Numbered from the stretch's first letter, positions 1 to 7,899 are shown. The stretch: DNA of 64,000 nt from Streptococcus mitis bv. 2 str. SK95 (GCF_000222705.1 NZ_AFUB01000042.1:58706-122705), one strand, 5' to 3'. Program-made: numbers and translations. Notes: generated by a model from the letters alone, not told the origin.

Positions 1-2
1 TT

Positions 3-764
3 TTTCCTGAAGCAAATCAATCGGAGGTAGAGACAGCAGTAAGGAGAACCCTTGATTTGTATGGTTTTAAAGGAGATATGAAGGTTACGAAGTTTTCTAG
101 AGATAAATGGACTTCTGAAAAATACAAAATTGAATACGATTATAGTGAAGAGGTTGATGGAAGTAGAGTCACTGTGAGTCATGCCTTGTTTTATCGTCCA
201 AAGTCCTCAAAATACAATCCCTAAAAGACTGATGAAGAACTAGCCTATGATGGGACTACGAGAACCATGTTACAAGAATTTTCAGACATGGCTCATAAAC
301 TACTCAACCAGCATCCTGTCAGTGTTTCTAATAAAGAGAAGGTAGAGAATTTTTTTAAGCAATATGAAAATCCAAATCTAGAATATGTGAATAGTTACTG
401 GAGTATCGATACTGAATCTGAAAATATCCAAGACTATTATGCCCTCATTGAAAAGAATCGTAAGGAAAGGAAAGCTTTTCAAGGTTTGTATGATCTTCCT
501 ATTGATGAATTCTTGGAAAAAGGAATTATTAAAGGAAGTGTTAGATATAAAGATACTGTTTTAGAAGAGGGTGAGAAAGATTATTTTGATAGTGAAGGCG
601 GACTGACAGGATTTATTTCAAATGGGATAGATAATGCCGAGTTGCCAGATGCCTTTTATGAGGTTTCTTACTACTATGGTGCTAAAGGATATCGTTCGGG
701 CAGTAGTGTCCCTTTAAAGGTTCAAAATCATAAGATGCTCTATTATGGAAGTAATTTTAACTAA
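3..764 (+). pseudogene. Unrecognised protein gene interrupted by an in-frame stop (5' end outside window)
   Basis: One reading frame is open from base 3 to base 764 except for a TAA at 222-224, which follows ...KSSKYNP. The codons after the stop (KTDEELAYDG...) continue the same soluble, charged protein style. The fragment from ATG 267 (165 residues, ends YYGSNFN) is therefore more likely the tail of a broken gene than a gene of its own; no Shine-Dalgarno precedes ATG 267. The start lies upstream of the window. I do not recognise the family. The sequence is rich in Tyr, Asp and Glu, with no membrane segment in the visible part. A sequencing error or a stop in a recently decayed accessory gene would both fit. 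Confidence 0.6.
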
Positions 765-869
765 AAATTTTATATGTAATTATTTGTGTTAAAATAATAG
801 ACGAGATAATTTAAAAGTGATAGATATTAGTCATTAGTTAGTAGTTTGAATTTAAAGGAGAAATTAATA

Positions 870-1412
870 GTGAAAGATTCGAGTATTTTTAACAAGCTCA
901 TTTATACTATCCTATATTCTTTACTGATAGCATTTGTTATTGTTCATGTCATATTATGGTCATTTGGTTTATCATTTACTCCGATTATTTGGAATATTTG
1001 GCTCTTTCTTCTAATTTTTACTCTATTTATTCGCTTTTTGAGGTCCTTTGCAATTCTTGATCTTCTATTTGGGATATTTGGACTGAAATTTATTCCCATA
1101 GCGTGGAATACAAAGCTTTTTGTTCCAATTATCCTCTCTATTTCGCATATTTTTATTTACTTTTTAAAGGGGAAATATCGCTTCCTTGAAGGAGTGCGCA
1201 GTGCGATTTGTAGTTTTTATATTTGGTTATTTGTAATTGTCGTCTTCGCTTTTATTCCAAATCCTCCTGTTCCAATCACTATTGATTATGAAGTTAGAGG
1301 ACAAGAAATTGTCATAACAAGAGGATATTTGCTTCATGATGTATACTATTATCATGAGCTGATCAATCCCTTCATCATGAAATCTGATATTAAGTCTGAA
1401 AAAGTTATATAA
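870..1412 (+). CDS. Small integral membrane protein with an internal duplication, function unknown
   Basis: Hypothetical membrane protein of about 180 residues. GTG 870 is chosen because AAAGGAG at 854-860 lies 9 nt upstream; an in-frame TTG at 846 would put that Shine-Dalgarno inside the gene. Four or five hydrophobic segments cover roughly residues 10-30, 38-55, 61-72, 78-98 and 107-127, followed by a polar tail of about 45 residues. Residues 32-46 (FGLSFTPIIWNIWLF) and 70-84 (FGLKFIPIAWNTKLF) are 10/15 identical, pointing to an internal duplication with a 38-residue period. It follows the broken gene at 3-764 and precedes a NUDIX gene. I do not recognise the family; the context suggests accessory material. 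Confidence 0.6.
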   Translation: MKDSSIFNKLIYTILYSLLIAFVIVHVILWSFGLSFTPIIWNIWLFLLIFTLFIRFLRSFAILDLLFGIFGLKFIPIAWNTKLFVPIILSISHIFIYFLKGKYRFLEGVRSAICSFYIWLFVIVVFAFIPNPPVPITIDYEVRGQEIVITRGYLLHDVYYYHELINPFIMKSDIKSEKVI

Positions 1413-1435
1413 CAACTTAGAAAGTGAGTAAATTT

Positions 1436-1903
1436 ATGTCCCGCTCCCAATTAACGATTTTAACAAACATTTGTCTGATTGAAGACCTCGAAACTCAGCG
1501 CGTGGTTATGCAGTATCGCTCTCCTGAAGAGAATCGCTGGTCTGGTTATGCCTTTCCTGGAGGCCATGTAGAAAATGGAGAGTCTTTCGCAGAGTCTGTC
1601 ATTCGTGAAATCTATGAAGAAACAGGATTGACTATCCAAAATCCTCAACTTGTCGGCATTAAAAATTGGCCACTAGATACAGGTGAGCGCTACATCGTCG
1701 TTTGCTATAAGGCGACAGAGTTTACTGGAAATCTCCAATCCTCAGAAGAAGGAGAAGTATCTTGGGTGCAAAAAGACCAGATTCCAAACTTGGATCTGGC
1801 CTATGATATGCTACCCTTGATGGAAATGATGGAAGCACCTGACAAATCAGAGTTCTTCTATCGTCACCGTACAGAGGACGGCTGGGAGAAAGAAATTTTC
1901 TAG
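1436..1903 (+). CDS. NUDIX hydrolase (MutT family)
   Basis: Predicted NUDIX pyrophosphohydrolase of about 155 residues. The NUDIX box is visible as GGHVENGESFAES followed by REIYEETGL, with the metal-binding REx2EE core intact. The family cleaves nucleoside diphosphates linked to another group; the exact substrate (oxidised dNTP or other) cannot be read from sequence. ATG 1436 (MSRSQLT) is preferred to the in-frame GTG at 1424, with a weak AAAGTGAG 7 nt upstream. It converges with niaR and overlaps its stop by 4 bp. A second NUDIX gene in this window, next to ung, is the better match to the streptococcal mutX gene, so no symbol is given here. Confidence 0.85.
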   Translation: MSRSQLTILTNICLIEDLETQRVVMQYRSPEENRWSGYAFPGGHVENGESFAESVIREIYEETGLTIQNPQLVGIKNWPLDTGERYIVVCYKATEFTGNLQSSEEGEVSWVQKDQIPNLDLAYDMLPLMEMMEAPDKSEFFYRHRTEDGWEKEIF

Positions 1904-2415
1904 TCTTTTACTAAATAACCTAACTGATCCAAGGCCTCCTCGATATAGTGGAGGTCTTGTTGTGTTTCAGCTTCAACAAGGTGGTAATGAATGCCGTCTG
2001 TCAATTCAGAAAGTGGTCTAAAGTCAGAATTCTCGACTTGTTCCAGAAAATGCTGGACATCTCGGCGACAGGTGAGTTTGAGCAGAGTTTCAATTTCACC
2101 ATAAACGGGATGATCAATTAAAATATTTTGAACGCGTCCGCCATTATCTACAATAGCTAGAAGTTCCTGCCCGATTTCTTCCAGTTCATGTTTCACTTTA
2201 AAGAGTTTGTGAACGTAGGGACTGGCGTTATTTTCTTTGTAGATATAACCACGATTGGTGGATAGGATAGGAGCCCCATCTGCTCGGAGAATAGCGATAT
2301 CCTGTACAATGACTTGGCGCGTAACATGAAAGTGTTCAGCCAAGGTTTGACCATTGAGAGCTTTTGGCGCCTCTTTTAATAGTTTGAGAAGAGCTTGTTT
2401 GCGATCCTTTGTCAT
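1900..2415 (-). CDS. niaR: NiaR-type niacin-responsive repressor (HTH + 3H domain)
   Basis: Transcriptional repressor of about 171 residues. An N-terminal winged helix (residues about 5-60, with a recognition-helix region near TRQVIVQDIAILR) is followed by a 3H domain, whose conserved histidines are visible in ILIDHPVYGEIETL, VQHFLEQV and DGIHYHLVEAE. In Firmicutes this family binds nicotinic acid and represses NAD-supply genes. The gene lies 11 bp downstream of niaX on the same strand, so the two are probably co-transcribed from the promoter at 2987-3015. The palindrome at 2972-2981 is a plausible operator for autoregulation. The family assignment is strong; the ligand is inferred from the niaX neighbour. 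Confidence 0.88.
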   Translation of the reverse strand: MTKDRKQALLKLLKEAPKALNGQTLAEHFHVTRQVIVQDIAILRADGAPILSTNRGYIYKENNASPYVHKLFKVKHELEEIGQELLAIVDNGGRVQNILIDHPVYGEIETLLKLTCRRDVQHFLEQVENSDFRPLSELTDGIHYHLVEAETQQDLHYIEEALDQLGYLVKD

Positions 2416-2426
2416 AGTTTTTCCTT

Positions 2427-2954
2427 TTAGCGACGTTTTCGAAGCACTTTATAGACAGCTAGTGCTAATGTATAGTCTACCATACTGTGGATAATTGTGC
2501 CAAATCCAACTAGGACAAAGAGAACATAAAACATATTTTCAACGTTAGTCCCTGAAGTGGCATAGAAGATGATACAAGCCAGTACTTCAGCGATAGCATG
2601 AACAACACCCAAAACAAAGTTAAAAATCCAAGATGCCTTTGGTTTATCCAAGGTTTCAGGGAATTTTTTTAAGTAAAATGCTCCCAAAATACCAAAAACG
2701 ATGTGAGAAAAGGCGCGCAGGACGATAACCATGGGATAGCCTGCCATCAGGAAGCCAAGACTAGAAGCGATGATCACAAAACCAGCCATCAAAGGTGATA
2801 GGAACATGGCGATAAAGATGGCGATATGACTTCCCAAGGTATAAGAAGCGGGTGGGATGACGATTTTAAAAGGCATAATGATTGGAATCAAAATCGCGAT
2901 TGCAGTGAGTAGGGCAGTCATCGTCATAAACTGCGTTTTTTTCCGTATATCCAT
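2427..2954 (-). CDS. niaX: Niacin ECF-type transporter substrate-binding membrane subunit NiaX
   Basis: Membrane protein of about 175 residues with five or six hydrophobic helices and a basic C-terminus (YKVLRKRR), the size and style of an energy-coupling-factor S component. Such proteins bind a vitamin and use shared EcfA/A'/T subunits encoded elsewhere. The start is ATG 2954 (MDIRKKTQF): the in-frame ATG at 2966 overlaps the GGAGG Shine-Dalgarno, so it cannot be the start. The partner niaR follows 11 bp downstream. Niacin specificity is inferred from NiaR and from similarity to streptococcal NiaX; a different vitamin cannot be excluded from sequence alone. Confidence 0.82.
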   Translation of the reverse strand: MDIRKKTQFMTMTALLTAIAILIPIIMPFKIVIPPASYTLGSHIAIFIAMFLSPLMAGFVIIASSLGFLMAGYPMVIVLRAFSHIVFGILGAFYLKKFPETLDKPKASWIFNFVLGVVHAIAEVLACIIFYATSGTNVENMFYVLFVLVGFGTIIHSMVDYTLALAVYKVLRKRR

Positions 2955-2971
2955 AAGAACCTCCATTTAAC

Positions 2972-3015
2972 TGTATATACACAAGTATAGTACAATAAAT
3001 AGATAGACATGTCAA
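2972..3015 (-). promoter_or_regulatory. niaX-niaR promoter with overlapping palindrome (candidate NiaR operator)
   Basis: On the minus strand: -35 TTGACA (3015-3010), a 17-bp spacer, and -10 TACTAT (2992-2987). The perfect palindrome TGTATATACA lies at 2972-2981, just downstream of the -10 and around the expected transcription start. This is a good position for repression by NiaR. Confidence 0.65.
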
Positions 3016-3165
3016 GAATTTATTTTGATTTTATTGAAAATTTTCAAAAGTATAGGTGATAGATTCAAAGGATTTTCATATATTTTCAAAATTTTGAACT
3101 AATGACTCCCTGGTAAATAACCATTTATGAATAGAAGATGAGCCTTTACTGGTGAAAACTAAAAC

Positions 3166-3196
3166 TCCACCTTCAAGGCTGAAAGTGGAATTATGT
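3166..3196 (-). terminator. Rho-independent terminator downstream of panT
   Basis: The minus strand reads TCCACTTTCAGCCTTGAAGG continuing to TGGA, then GTTTTAGTTTT. Its outer arms TCCAC/GTGGA and inner TTC/GAA pair, and a T-rich tail lies to the left of 3166. It begins a few bases after the panT stop and would end the coaB-coaC-panT transcript. Confidence 0.65.
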
Positions 3197-3760
3197 TTAT
3201 TTCTTCAAGGTTTCGAGACGTGGGACAATTGCTACAGTTAGGATGGCTGAGATGAGGAGTTCAGCGATTGAGTTTGTAGAGATGACAGTTGCTAGGAGTT
3301 TTTGGATATTGCCATCGAAGACATTTCCAAAAAGGAAGAATATCCCCCCGAGGACAAAGACGGTGTTGGTAAGGGAACCGAGAGCACCAGCAATGATGAG
3401 GCCTGTTCTGTTTTTCAATAATTTATAAACTAGGTAAGGAGTCAGACCAATCAAAATACGAGGTAGGATGGCAATCATTGCTGAATAGATGTTTCCGTTT
3501 GGTACAAAAGGTGAGAATAGGTAGCTGGTTGGAAGGATTGTAATCGTGTTAACCGTCAAGCTGAGTAGCCCCATCAAAAAACCGAGTGTAACACCAACTC
3601 GTGGGCCATAGATGATACTAGCAATGATTACTGGAATATGAACGATAGTTGGTTTGATTGGAAATGGGAAAAGATTAAATAGGAGAGAGCTCAAAAAGTG
3701 GATAACGAGCATAACTGCAAAAAAGATAGCAATTGGAGCAATGTTAGAGCGTTTGTTCAT
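3197..3760 (-). CDS. panT: Pantothenate ECF transporter S component (PanT-like)
   Basis: Integral membrane protein of 187 residues with about six hydrophobic helices (for example NIAPIAIFFAVMLVIHFLSS near the start, and GLIIAGALGSLTNTVFVLGG). This is the size of an ECF S component. It overlaps the 3' end of coaC by 17 bp and is third in a coaB-coaC-panT operon. That linkage to two steps of pantothenate-to-CoA synthesis makes pantothenate the likely substrate, as in other streptococci. The energising EcfAA'T module is not in this window. Substrate assignment is by context. Confidence 0.75.
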   Translation of the reverse strand: MNKRSNIAPIAIFFAVMLVIHFLSSLLFNLFPFPIKPTIVHIPVIIASIIYGPRVGVTLGFLMGLLSLTVNTITILPTSYLFSPFVPNGNIYSAMIAILPRILIGLTPYLVYKLLKNRTGLIIAGALGSLTNTVFVLGGIFFLFGNVFDGNIQKLLATVISTNSIAELLISAILTVAIVPRLETLKK

Positions 3761-4295
3761 CGAGGGTTTCCTTTATTCTTTCTAAAATAGTATTCAGGTC
3801 AGCTAGGGCGCCTTTGCCGTGATCGCCACAGGCTAGTAGAGATTCCTTTGGAGAGATAATCTGATAACCATAGGTCTCTAATGTTTTTAGATTAGCCTGA
3901 GTTGCCGGATGGTCATACATTTTTGTGTTCATGGCTGGTGCGACTAACTTTTTGACATGGTCTGGCAGGGCAAGAGCTATACTCGTAACCATGTTATCCG
4001 CAAAACCATGTGCTAGTTTGGCAATGGTATTAGCGGTAGCAGGGACGACGATAAAAAGGTCGGTTTCTTTGCCTCTTTCAATATGATTGACTTGATCAGG
4101 ATAGGGTTCCTGCATGACATCAAGGTGAACAGGATTTTGTGAGAGTACCTGTAGTGTCAAAGGCTGGATAAACTCTCTCGCCGCCTCGGTCATTAAGACA
4201 GTGACATTATGGCCTTGTTTTTTTAAAGAACTGACGAGATCAGCTGCTTTATAGGAGGCGATGGAACCTGTCACTGCGATTAGAATGTTTGCCAT
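3744..4295 (-). CDS. coaC: Phosphopantothenoylcysteine decarboxylase
   Basis: FMN-dependent decarboxylase of 183 residues that turns 4'-phosphopantothenoylcysteine into 4'-phosphopantetheine in CoA synthesis. The flavoprotein-fold start ILIAVTGSIASYKAADL, the conserved histidine in PVHLDVM, the PATANTIAKLAHGFADN segment and the PAMNTKMYDHPA substrate clamp are all visible. In streptococci CoaC and CoaB are separate proteins rather than a CoaBC fusion, as here. It starts 11 bp after the coaB stop and its 3' end overlaps panT. Confidence 0.93.
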   Translation of the reverse strand: MANILIAVTGSIASYKAADLVSSLKKQGHNVTVLMTEAAREFIQPLTLQVLSQNPVHLDVMQEPYPDQVNHIERGKETDLFIVVPATANTIAKLAHGFADNMVTSIALALPDHVKKLVAPAMNTKMYDHPATQANLKTLETYGYQIISPKESLLACGDHGKGALADLNTILERIKETLDEQTL

Positions 4296-4306
4296 GGCTT
4301 TCCTTT

Positions 4307-4996
4307 CTAAGAATCGTATGCTTGAATTTTTTCAAGGAGGAGGCTTGCAATTTCCTCTTTGGTTTGAACAGTTTGAAGATGCTCTTTCTCAACAAAGATT
4401 GCCCGATGCTGATTTGCTGAAATTTGAGTAAGGTCATTTGCAATGATCAAGTCTGCTCGGTTCTTGATAAGACTCTGTCTAGCAATTTCTATGAGATAAT
4501 CCTCAGAGACATCAACTAGCAGTTTGAAACCAATCAGATGAATAGCTGGATTCCATTTCTTGACTAGAGAGATGATTTTAGGTGTTTTTTTCAGGAATAA
4601 AACCTGAACCTCATCAGTTGAAGAAATCTTAGCCTGATGGTTCTGCTTGCTTAAAAATTCTTCTAGATTGGAGCTAGCTTGTACCTCCTCCAACCCCGTC
4701 ATATAAATAGGAGTGTAGTCGGACACAGCCATCGAATGAATCAAGACCTGATAATTTTGAACACAATCCTTCATTTCCAGAAGAAGATCATTGGTGTTCT
4801 TAATTTCTCGAATGGTTAAATGGGGATGAGCTTCTGGCTTCACAGCTCGTTTTGTCGTTATCAAACAAACTTCGTGTCCCGCAGCAAGCAAGGTTTCTGT
4901 GATGATTTTCCCCAGGCGACCTGTGGAATGGTTCGTAATAGAGCGGACGCTATCAATAGCTTCACTCGTACCGCCCGACGTAACTAAAATTTTCAT
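4307..4996 (-). CDS. coaB: Phosphopantothenate--cysteine ligase
   Basis: About 229 residues. It catalyses nucleotide-dependent condensation of 4'-phosphopantothenate with cysteine. The typical N-terminus MKILVTSGGTSEAIDSVRSI and NHSTGRLG are present, as is the HSMAVSDYTP core. ATG 4996 is chosen; an upstream in-frame extension (MYNSP) falls inside the promoter. No Shine-Dalgarno is seen; instead a -10 TACAAT ends 6 nt before the ATG, so the mRNA may be leaderless. First gene of the coaB-coaC-panT operon and divergent from the unknown two-gene operon at 5134-7768. Confidence 0.92.
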   Translation of the reverse strand: MKILVTSGGTSEAIDSVRSITNHSTGRLGKIITETLLAAGHEVCLITTKRAVKPEAHPHLTIREIKNTNDLLLEMKDCVQNYQVLIHSMAVSDYTPIYMTGLEEVQASSNLEEFLSKQNHQAKISSTDEVQVLFLKKTPKIISLVKKWNPAIHLIGFKLLVDVSEDYLIEIARQSLIKNRADLIIANDLTQISANQHRAIFVEKEHLQTVQTKEEIASLLLEKIQAYDS

Positions 4997-5002
4997 AGGA
5001 CT

Positions 5003-5032
5003 ATTGTACACAAAAATAAACAGTAAGTAAAA
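5003..5032 (-). promoter_or_regulatory. Putative leaderless promoter of coaB
   Basis: On the minus strand a -10 TACAAT (5008-5003) is preceded at about 17 bp by TTTACT, a weak -35. The -10 ends 6 nt before ATG 4996, so transcription would start at or next to the A of the start codon. A cre-like sequence TGAAAGCGATAAAA (plus strand 5033-5046) lies just upstream. Confidence 0.55.
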
Positions 5033-5073
5033 TGAAAGCGATAAAAATTGAACAAATTAATATATGGTTGATT

Positions 5074-5102
5074 TTGACAATTTAAGTCGTTTATTGCATA
5101 AT
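5074..5102 (+). promoter_or_regulatory. Promoter of the unknown two-gene operon
   Basis: TTGACA (5074-5079), a 17-bp spacer, CATAAT (5097-5102). This near-consensus vegetative promoter reads into 5134. It is divergent from coaB and implies that the operon is transcribed on its own rather than by read-through. Confidence 0.7.
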
Positions 5103-5133
5103 AAAAGTATATGCAAAAAGAGAGGTATGTTTT

Positions 5134-6300
5134 ATGGATTTTTTTAAATTAGCAGACAACATTGCAAAGGAAGCTGGTAAAGTATTGAACGATGTCGGTT
5201 CTGCTACTAGCGAAGCCTTAAATGAAGCGAGTAAATTTACTGGAGAAGTTATTACAGAATCTGCAAAAACTATAGGTGAAGTATCAGACCAAGTTGGTAA
5301 TGTTGTCTCAGATGTCTCAGGGAAAGCCGTTGAAGTTGCTGGAGATGTAGCAAATCAGATATCAAATGTGACTTCTCAAACATTTAACGAAGCTGGGAAA
5401 ATAGCGAATAATACAAAAGAACAAATTGAATCGGTAGATCTTTTTAATTCTAAACTAAGACAAGAAGCTGTTGATGGATATAATGAAGCTATTAGTTGTT
5501 ATAATGAGGAAGCTGATAACTTGGCTAATAAATCAATAGAGCTTTATCAGGTTAGGGATAAAGCTATCAAAGTTGTAAAAATTGTTGAAGAAAGAATTAA
5601 CAAACTAGCAAATAAACCAAAAGAGTTTGAAACAAAATTAGAAGAAATTGATGTTGAAATTCAGAATTTTGAAGATAAGCAAATTGCTATTTCACAGTCA
5701 ATTAAGGAAGCTGAATTAGCAAGTGGTAGCACAGCGGCTACGGCTTCACTTAGCGCATTAGGAGTAACAGTTGCAACTTTAGGACCTACTGTCGCTATGG
5801 GTGTTGCAACTACATTTGGTGTTGCATCAACAGGTACTGCAATTTCAAGTTTGACAGGTGCTGCAGCAAATAGCGCCGCTCTGGCTTGGTTAGGTGGTGG
5901 AAGTTTAGCAGCTGGTGGCGGTGGAGTGGCAGCAGGTAACGCATTTTTAGCATTAGCTGGTCCTGTCGGTTGGGGAATTGCAGGCGTTATGTTGACCGCT
6001 TCTGTAGGCGCTGGTGTAGTAGCTAATAGGAAAAATGAAGAAGTTGCAAAAGAAGCTATAGAGGAACAGAAAAAGGTAGAATTGTTGACTAGACAACTTA
6101 AAGAAAAAGTAATAGAAGTTACAGAATTAATAGAACTAACAGAAAAACAAACAGAGGGAATATACTTAGCTAATTTATCTTTAACTGGGATGGACTATAG
6201 CTTATTTACTGATGACGAAAAATATCAAGCAGGTGCTTTAGTGAATTCAACTCTATCATTGACTGCTATGGTAAATAAGGAAATTAGAATAAATGAGTAA
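5134..6300 (+). CDS. Coiled-coil protein with glycine-rich hydrophobic core; first gene of an unknown two-gene system
   Basis: 388 residues, family not named by me. Residues 8-100 are amphipathic repeats rich in Ala, Gly, Val, Ser and Glu (for example GEVSDQVGNVVSDVSGKAVE), like apolipoprotein-type lipid-binding helices. Residues 105-195 are charged coiled coil. Residues 197-297 are an Ala/Gly-rich hydrophobic stretch with AWLGGGSLAAGGGGVAAGNA and LALAGPVGWGIAGVM, which could insert into a membrane. A second coiled coil spans 300-345. The core resembles glycine-rich segments I have seen in many uncharacterised bacterial proteins. No signal peptide. GAGAGG precedes ATG 5134. The stop overlaps the start of the next gene by 8 bp, implying translational coupling. 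Codon use is visibly AT-rich against the flanking coaB and fhs. A pore-forming or membrane-sensing role is inference. Confidence 0.75.
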   Translation: MDFFKLADNIAKEAGKVLNDVGSATSEALNEASKFTGEVITESAKTIGEVSDQVGNVVSDVSGKAVEVAGDVANQISNVTSQTFNEAGKIANNTKEQIESVDLFNSKLRQEAVDGYNEAISCYNEEADNLANKSIELYQVRDKAIKVVKIVEERINKLANKPKEFETKLEEIDVEIQNFEDKQIAISQSIKEAELASGSTAATASLSALGVTVATLGPTVAMGVATTFGVASTGTAISSLTGAAANSAALAWLGGGSLAAGGGGVAAGNAFLALAGPVGWGIAGVMLTASVGAGVVANRKNEEVAKEAIEEQKKVELLTRQLKEKVIEVTELIELTEKQTEGIYLANLSLTGMDYSLFTDDEKYQAGALVNSTLSLTAMVNKEIRINE

Positions 6301-7768
6301 CCAGATTATTAATCAAGCTTTTAACCAAGGCATTGGTGCATATGTCAATTGTTTAAATAACTTGAGAATTCAAGATTTACATAATGCTATGAAAATCATA
6401 GAGGATGAAGCACGCAGAGTCATCTTAAACAAGGACAATGCCTCAAAGATTTTAAACTATACTAGAGATAATATTGAAGATGTTATTCTAAAGAAGCGTG
6501 GAGGAGACTACGGTGGTCACGGGTTTATCGCTGAATTTGCAGAAGCAGGGATTGTAAATGCGAGGAGAGCCATTGAAGGGTTAAATCCTATTGTCAAAGT
6601 ATTGAATGATAATGGACCAGCCGATTTATTAATTGGTAGAAATACCATTCAAATGAAGTTTTATGGTAATTTACGTGATGAACTAGCTCAATCGTTTCAT
6701 TACAGTTCAAAAATGAAAATGATGTTTCCAAAAGATCACGTTCAAGTATTTGAAAAAATAATGGCTGGAGCAAAAGAAGTTGAATTGAATGGCAAGAGAT
6801 TATCCATTAAACAAATTACGGATATACGCCAAATGATTAATGATATCACTGAAAGCAAGGGACTTACTTCATACAAATATTGGATGAAATCCTCTGCTCT
6901 AGATTATAAAGACGCTCAAAAAAATTCAATTCATTCTCTTATAGATTCTGAAGAGAAGAATATTCGTAAAACAGTCAGACTAAAACAACAAGAATTAAAT
7001 AAAAAAAGATTAGTGGCCCAAAAACATGCATTACCAAATTTAAAAGAAGCTAACAAGGTTGCAAGAAACGCAGCTTTTTTACAGGGTGGTTTAGCTTTGA
7101 TGTCGACTGTATATGGAAAATACAAAGAAGGAAAAAATATTTTTGAATTCGAAGAATCAGATTGGTTAGATTGTGGATTGAATTCATTACAAGGTGTTGC
7201 AAGTGGAGCAATATCAGGATATTCAATTTACGGATTAACAAATATTTTGGGTATTAGCGCTCCAAATGCCAGTGCTTTAGTAATGGCTACTTATGGAATG
7301 ATAGATGTTGTTTTGAGATTTAGATCTTCTGAAATAACTCAAGATGAACTTATGAACCTCTTGACATTAAATGTAATAGATGCTTCCTTTGCTACAATTG
7401 GTGCTTGTATTGGTCAGATCATGATTCCAATACCTGTTCTAGGTTCTGTAGTGGGCTCAATAGCTACTTCTATAATATGGGAGATAGGTAAGGGGATTTT
7501 AAACGAAAGAGAACAAAACATAATTCAAGTTTATAGAGAAAATTTGAATAGTTACATAAAAACTTTAGACGAGAATTATCTTGTTATTTATAATGAAATT
7601 ATAGAAAAGTATAAAAAATTGGGTGAGATACAAGAGTATTCGTTTGATTTGTCAATAAATACTAAACTTAGATTTGAGTACTCTATTGAGATGGCGGAAA
7701 AATTAGAAATTGAAGACAAAAAAATTCTCCATGATTTGTCTGAAATTGATAGTTATTTTCTTGACTAG
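6293..7768 (+). CDS. Putative REase-fold (E...D...QxK) nuclease fused to glycine-rich membrane-like region; second gene of unknown system
   Basis: 491 residues, not a family I can name. Residues 70-124 contain GGHGFIAEFAEAG (E81), then NGPADLLIG (D111), then a strand TIQMKFYG (Q120, K122). This spacing matches the E...D...(E/Q)xK signature of PD-(D/E)xK restriction-endonuclease-like domains, including Mrr-type QxK variants. Residues 205-250 are a charged linker or coiled coil. Residues 256-405 hold glycine- and serine-rich hydrophobic helices, ending IPIPVLGSVVGSIATSIIW, similar to the partner's core. The C-terminal 80 residues are helical and charged. No LXG, WXG or signal sequence. The start overlaps the stop of 5134-6300. 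A DNA- or RNA-cutting effector is inference from the motif; catalytic assignment needs structural confirmation. Confidence 0.75.
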   Translation: MSNQIINQAFNQGIGAYVNCLNNLRIQDLHNAMKIIEDEARRVILNKDNASKILNYTRDNIEDVILKKRGGDYGGHGFIAEFAEAGIVNARRAIEGLNPIVKVLNDNGPADLLIGRNTIQMKFYGNLRDELAQSFHYSSKMKMMFPKDHVQVFEKIMAGAKEVELNGKRLSIKQITDIRQMINDITESKGLTSYKYWMKSSALDYKDAQKNSIHSLIDSEEKNIRKTVRLKQQELNKKRLVAQKHALPNLKEANKVARNAAFLQGGLALMSTVYGKYKEGKNIFEFEESDWLDCGLNSLQGVASGAISGYSIYGLTNILGISAPNASALVMATYGMIDVVLRFRSSEITQDELMNLLTLNVIDASFATIGACIGQIMIPIPVLGSVVGSIATSIIWEIGKGILNEREQNIIQVYRENLNSYIKTLDENYLVIYNEIIEKYKKLGEIQEYSFDLSINTKLRFEYSIEMAEKLEIEDKKILHDLSEIDSYFLD

Positions 7769-7783
7769 ATCGTTTTCAGATTC

Positions 7784-7804
7784 TTTATAGTCTAAAACTA
7801 TAAA
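7784..7804 (+). terminator. Weak palindrome after the two-gene operon
   Basis: TTTATAGT, a 5-nt loop, then ACTATAAA: a perfect 8-bp inverted repeat beginning 15 bases after the stop. It is AT-only apart from one G-C pair and has no good T-tail, so it may be only a partial terminator. Confidence 0.35.
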
Positions 7805-7899
7805 AGCATATAAAATTTTAAAAAGCGCTATTATAATCTTTGAAATATTGATATTTACGAACGTTTTAAGGGCTTAATAGTGTTAAAAATCTTGTTTTG

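Noticed and set aside
6293-7768. LXG-type polymorphic toxin with immunity gene
   Set aside because: No LXG or WXG N-terminus, no ESX/T7SS genes, and no small immunity gene follows; the nuclease-like block is near the N-terminus rather than the C-terminus.
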